A model generated the notes under the pieces. The model was given only the letters and a program-made list of their open reading frames with translations. It was not told where the DNA came from and did not search any database. From positions 1-43,554 of the forward strand of contig CAWUKV010000012.1 in NCBI GenBank assembly GCA_963923025.1: a stretch of 43,554 bases of DNA. Reading direction: 5' to 3'. Within the stretch, counting starts at the first letter, position 1. The number at the start of each line of letters is the position of its first letter. The DNA is from CAWUKV01 sp963923025. GTDB lineage: Bacteria > Cyanobacteriota > Cyanobacteriia > Phormidesmidales > Phormidesmidaceae. Made by a program: the position numbers and the translations under genes. This document shows positions 41,580 to 43,554 of the stretch, piece after piece.

Positions 41580-43172
41580 TTAAGTTGCCGGTTCAGCCGC
41601 CTCCAGCACATCTTGCAAAAGCGGTGCCAGCTCGTCTTTGAGCTGGCCCGCGCGGATGAACTCGGCGTAGGTATCGGACTCAATCGCCAGCAGTTCTTCT
41701 TTGACCTGCTCGGTCGCCAGAGCCTGAACATCGGGGTTTTGCCGACGAATCGACGTAATTTCGTCCTTGATTTCTTTGAGCTGACCTTCCACCAGGGCCA
41801 TTTGGTAACGGCCAAACTCGGGCTCAATCTCCTGCCGCTCCAGCAGTTCTCCCAATCGTTCGACCACTCGGTTGAGCGCTACTCGATGGGCTACCAAGCG
41901 CTGGTAAGACTGACGTAGCGGCTGGTCGTCACCCAGCAGGCTCAGCTTTTCGAGGACGGGCTGGGCTGTCAGGCCCTGTACCAGCAGCGTAAACAGCATT
42001 ACCCCGAATACCACAGCAATAATCGCCTCCCGTTCCGCTAGGGACTCGGGCACGCTCAGGGCTAGGGCTACGGAGACTGAACCCCGCAGGCCACCCCACC
42101 ACAGCATGGTCTGCCCCTGCCAGTTGATGTCCTTTTCTTCGGGGGTGATCATATTGCTGAAGAAGCTGAGGCCAAACACGCTGATCAGGCGAGCCAGCAG
42201 CATGGCGACAATTGCGATCGCGATCTCGTTGCTGTAATCCGCCAGGGTCTCGAACCGCACCTGGTCACCAATCAGCAGAAACACAATCGAGTTGACAAAG
42301 AAGGCCAAGAACTCCCAAAACTCCGACACAATCAGCCGCGTGCGGGGGTTCATGCCAATGCGCGAGCCAAAGTTGCCCAGAATCAGCCCTGTGGTAACCA
42401 CTGCGATGACGCCCGAGCCGCCTAGCTCCTCCGCCACGATGTAGGTCCCGTAGGCCGACACTAACGTCAGCGACTGCTCTACCAGCGGCAGATCAAACCG
42501 CTGGGTCAAGAATGAAATGCCGAAGCCAATTAGCGCCCCAATGCTGACGCCCACGCCCACAAACACCAGGAACTTAGCCACGGTTACAGAGAGGCTAAAC
42601 TGCTCGATGCCCAAGGCAATCCCCAGCAGCAGGTTAAAGGCCACCACCGCAACACCGTCATTGAACAGGCTCTCGCCCTCCATCAGCGTGGTCAGCCGCT
42701 TGTTGACCCCCAGCTCTCGAAACAGGGCGACGACGGAGACTGGATCGGTGGCCGAGAGGCTAGCCCCAATCAGCAGTGCCGCCGCCAGCGATGCCCCAGC
42801 AAAGTTCAGCAGGCCAAAAACCAGCCCCCCAATGCAGATCACCACGCCGATAATGGCGTACAGCACGATGGGTATCCAGTCGCTCTTGAGGTTCTTCCAC
42901 TTAATATTCCAGGCCGCCTCAAACAGCAGCGGCGGCAGGAAGATAAATAGAATCAGCTCGGGTGACAGGTTCACCAGCCGCACGTTGAGGACGGCTAGGC
43001 CCAATCCCACCAGCAGTAACAGCAACGTGTAAGGAATGTTTCGCAACCAGGCCACGACCCGCGATAGGGTAGCCACCCCAAGGGACACAGACAGCACCAG
43101 TAGGAACTGACGCAGGTTTTCTTCGATAGCCGGGTTTTCAAGCGCGGCATCGGCTGCTGCAAATAAGAGCAT
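41580..43172 (-). CDS. CPA1-family Na+/H+ antiporter
   Basis: Inner-membrane cation/proton antiporter of the NhaP/SynNhaP type. 530 residues: about 12 membrane helices up to residue ~410, with the ion-binding motif SATDPVSVVALFRELGV and ESLFNDGVAVVAFNLLLG, and GLRGSVSVALALSVP in a late helix. A hydrophilic helical C-terminal tail of ~120 residues follows, typical for regulation by pH or partners. It serves salt and pH homeostasis. The ATG at 43172 is preferred to a TTG at 43178. There is no operon partner. Confidence 0.93.
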   Translation of the reverse strand: MLLFAAADAALENPAIEENLRQFLLVLSVSLGVATLSRVVAWLRNIPYTLLLLLVGLGLAVLNVRLVNLSPELILFIFLPPLLFEAAWNIKWKNLKSDWIPIVLYAIIGVVICIGGLVFGLLNFAGASLAAALLIGASLSATDPVSVVALFRELGVNKRLTTLMEGESLFNDGVAVVAFNLLLGIALGIEQFSLSVTVAKFLVFVGVGVSIGALIGFGISFLTQRFDLPLVEQSLTLVSAYGTYIVAEELGGSGVIAVVTTGLILGNFGSRIGMNPRTRLIVSEFWEFLAFFVNSIVFLLIGDQVRFETLADYSNEIAIAIVAMLLARLISVFGLSFFSNMITPEEKDINWQGQTMLWWGGLRGSVSVALALSVPESLAEREAIIAVVFGVMLFTLLVQGLTAQPVLEKLSLLGDDQPLRQSYQRLVAHRVALNRVVERLGELLERQEIEPEFGRYQMALVEGQLKEIKDEITSIRRQNPDVQALATEQVKEELLAIESDTYAEFIRAGQLKDELAPLLQDVLEAAEPAT

Positions 43173-43304
43173 GGACAAGGTATGAGTCTAAATCAGCCCC
43201 AATCTTAAACCCTCAGCGGTTGCGATCGCTGTCCACCAAACGGCGGGTTTTGAGCAACGCAGTTGCTATGCTAAAAAACACAGCATTAGTGGCTAGCTTG
43301 GCGC

Positions 43305-43532
43305 ATGGTTGCTTCCAAACCTCGGATACCCGTTAGTTCACCTCCCGTCGTGACCTGGGAGCCGTTACCGCTCGATTTTGTATTGCCCGATGACCCTGTG
43401 GAAAATATTCAGCAACCTTCCTTAGCAGCGGCTTTAACCGATGCACTGGGGGCCAACCAATGTCTGAAGCCGGATATGCTGATCGGGTCTAATTTTGGCC
43501 TAGTGCATCGTCAAAGCTTAATTTTAGGGTAG
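43305..43532 (+). pseudogene. N-terminal fragment of a Uma2 gene
   Basis: 75 codons. The first ~66 residues match the start of a Uma2 subgroup (VTWEPLPLDFVLPDDPVENI, then QQPSLAAALTDALGA and MLIGSNFGLV). It then leaves the family (HRQSLILG) and stops at 43532. The catalytic part is missing, so it is truncated or frameshifted. The window ends 22 bases later, so a continuation in another frame cannot be fully excluded. Confidence 0.65.
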
Positions 43533-43554
43533 ACGGAAGCGAGCTTACATCTGG

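Overview
The window is cyanobacterial chromosomal DNA. The octamer GCGATCGC (HIP1) recurs through most of it. An F1-ATPase beta/epsilon pair sits in the cyanobacterial arrangement, away from the other atp genes, and there is a DevBCA-type exporter, a DICT-like sensor kinase, several Uma2 (DUF820) genes and two secreted TPS-CHAT proteins. Base composition is moderately GC-rich except for an AT-rich island near 25.2-27.1 kb. A filamentous or leptolyngbyoid cyanobacterium is likely, but I cannot name a genus.

Layout. 0.2-1.2 kb: an orphan protein built of three similar ~105-residue repeats. 1.9-3.8 kb: atpD-atpC with a terminator. 4.2-5.6 kb: a histidine kinase lacking the H-box histidine. 6.1-7.1 kb: a DUF1016 (YhcG-like) PD-(D/E)xK protein. 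7.5-9.5 kb: an SH3-like protein and two small exported proteins. 9.9-10.6 kb: a LuxR-type regulator bracketed by two related ~105-bp inverted-end elements. 11.4-17.3 kb: a TetR repressor divergent from devB-devC-devA and an exported alpha/beta hydrolase, with two identical tandem operators between them. 17.7-21.7 kb: a purine/ureide cluster (AtzE-like amidase, AtzG-like partner, UraH, UraD, NCS1 permease). 21.7-24.6 kb: a CoA-binding protein, YjbQ, and a REC-GGDEF-EAL regulator.

24.6-30.0 kb is the accessory region. The N-terminal piece of an MmeI-like (type IIL) restriction-modification gene and a C-terminal piece that could belong to the same gene lie on either side of an AT-rich, translationally coupled pair: tcmP (three-Cys-motif partner) and a DUF5131-type three-Cys protein. 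After these come an HsdR_N-like PD-(D/E)xK protein, five 42-bp tandem repeats whose central block occurs in both orientations, a small conserved protein and an intact Uma2 gene. I find no HIP1 site from 23.25 to 30.70 kb.

30.2-40.5 kb, minus strand, is a two-partner secretion locus: two paralogous ~1,300-residue exoproteins, each an N-terminal TPS domain, a repetitive middle and a C-terminal CHAT caspase-like protease, followed by a TpsB (ShlB/FhaC) transporter. 40.7-43.5 kb holds a small lipoprotein, decayed Uma2 pieces and a CPA1 Na+/H+ antiporter. Dispersed non-coding repeats (67-bp, ~105-bp, 49-bp and TTGGGTT types) occur between genes throughout.
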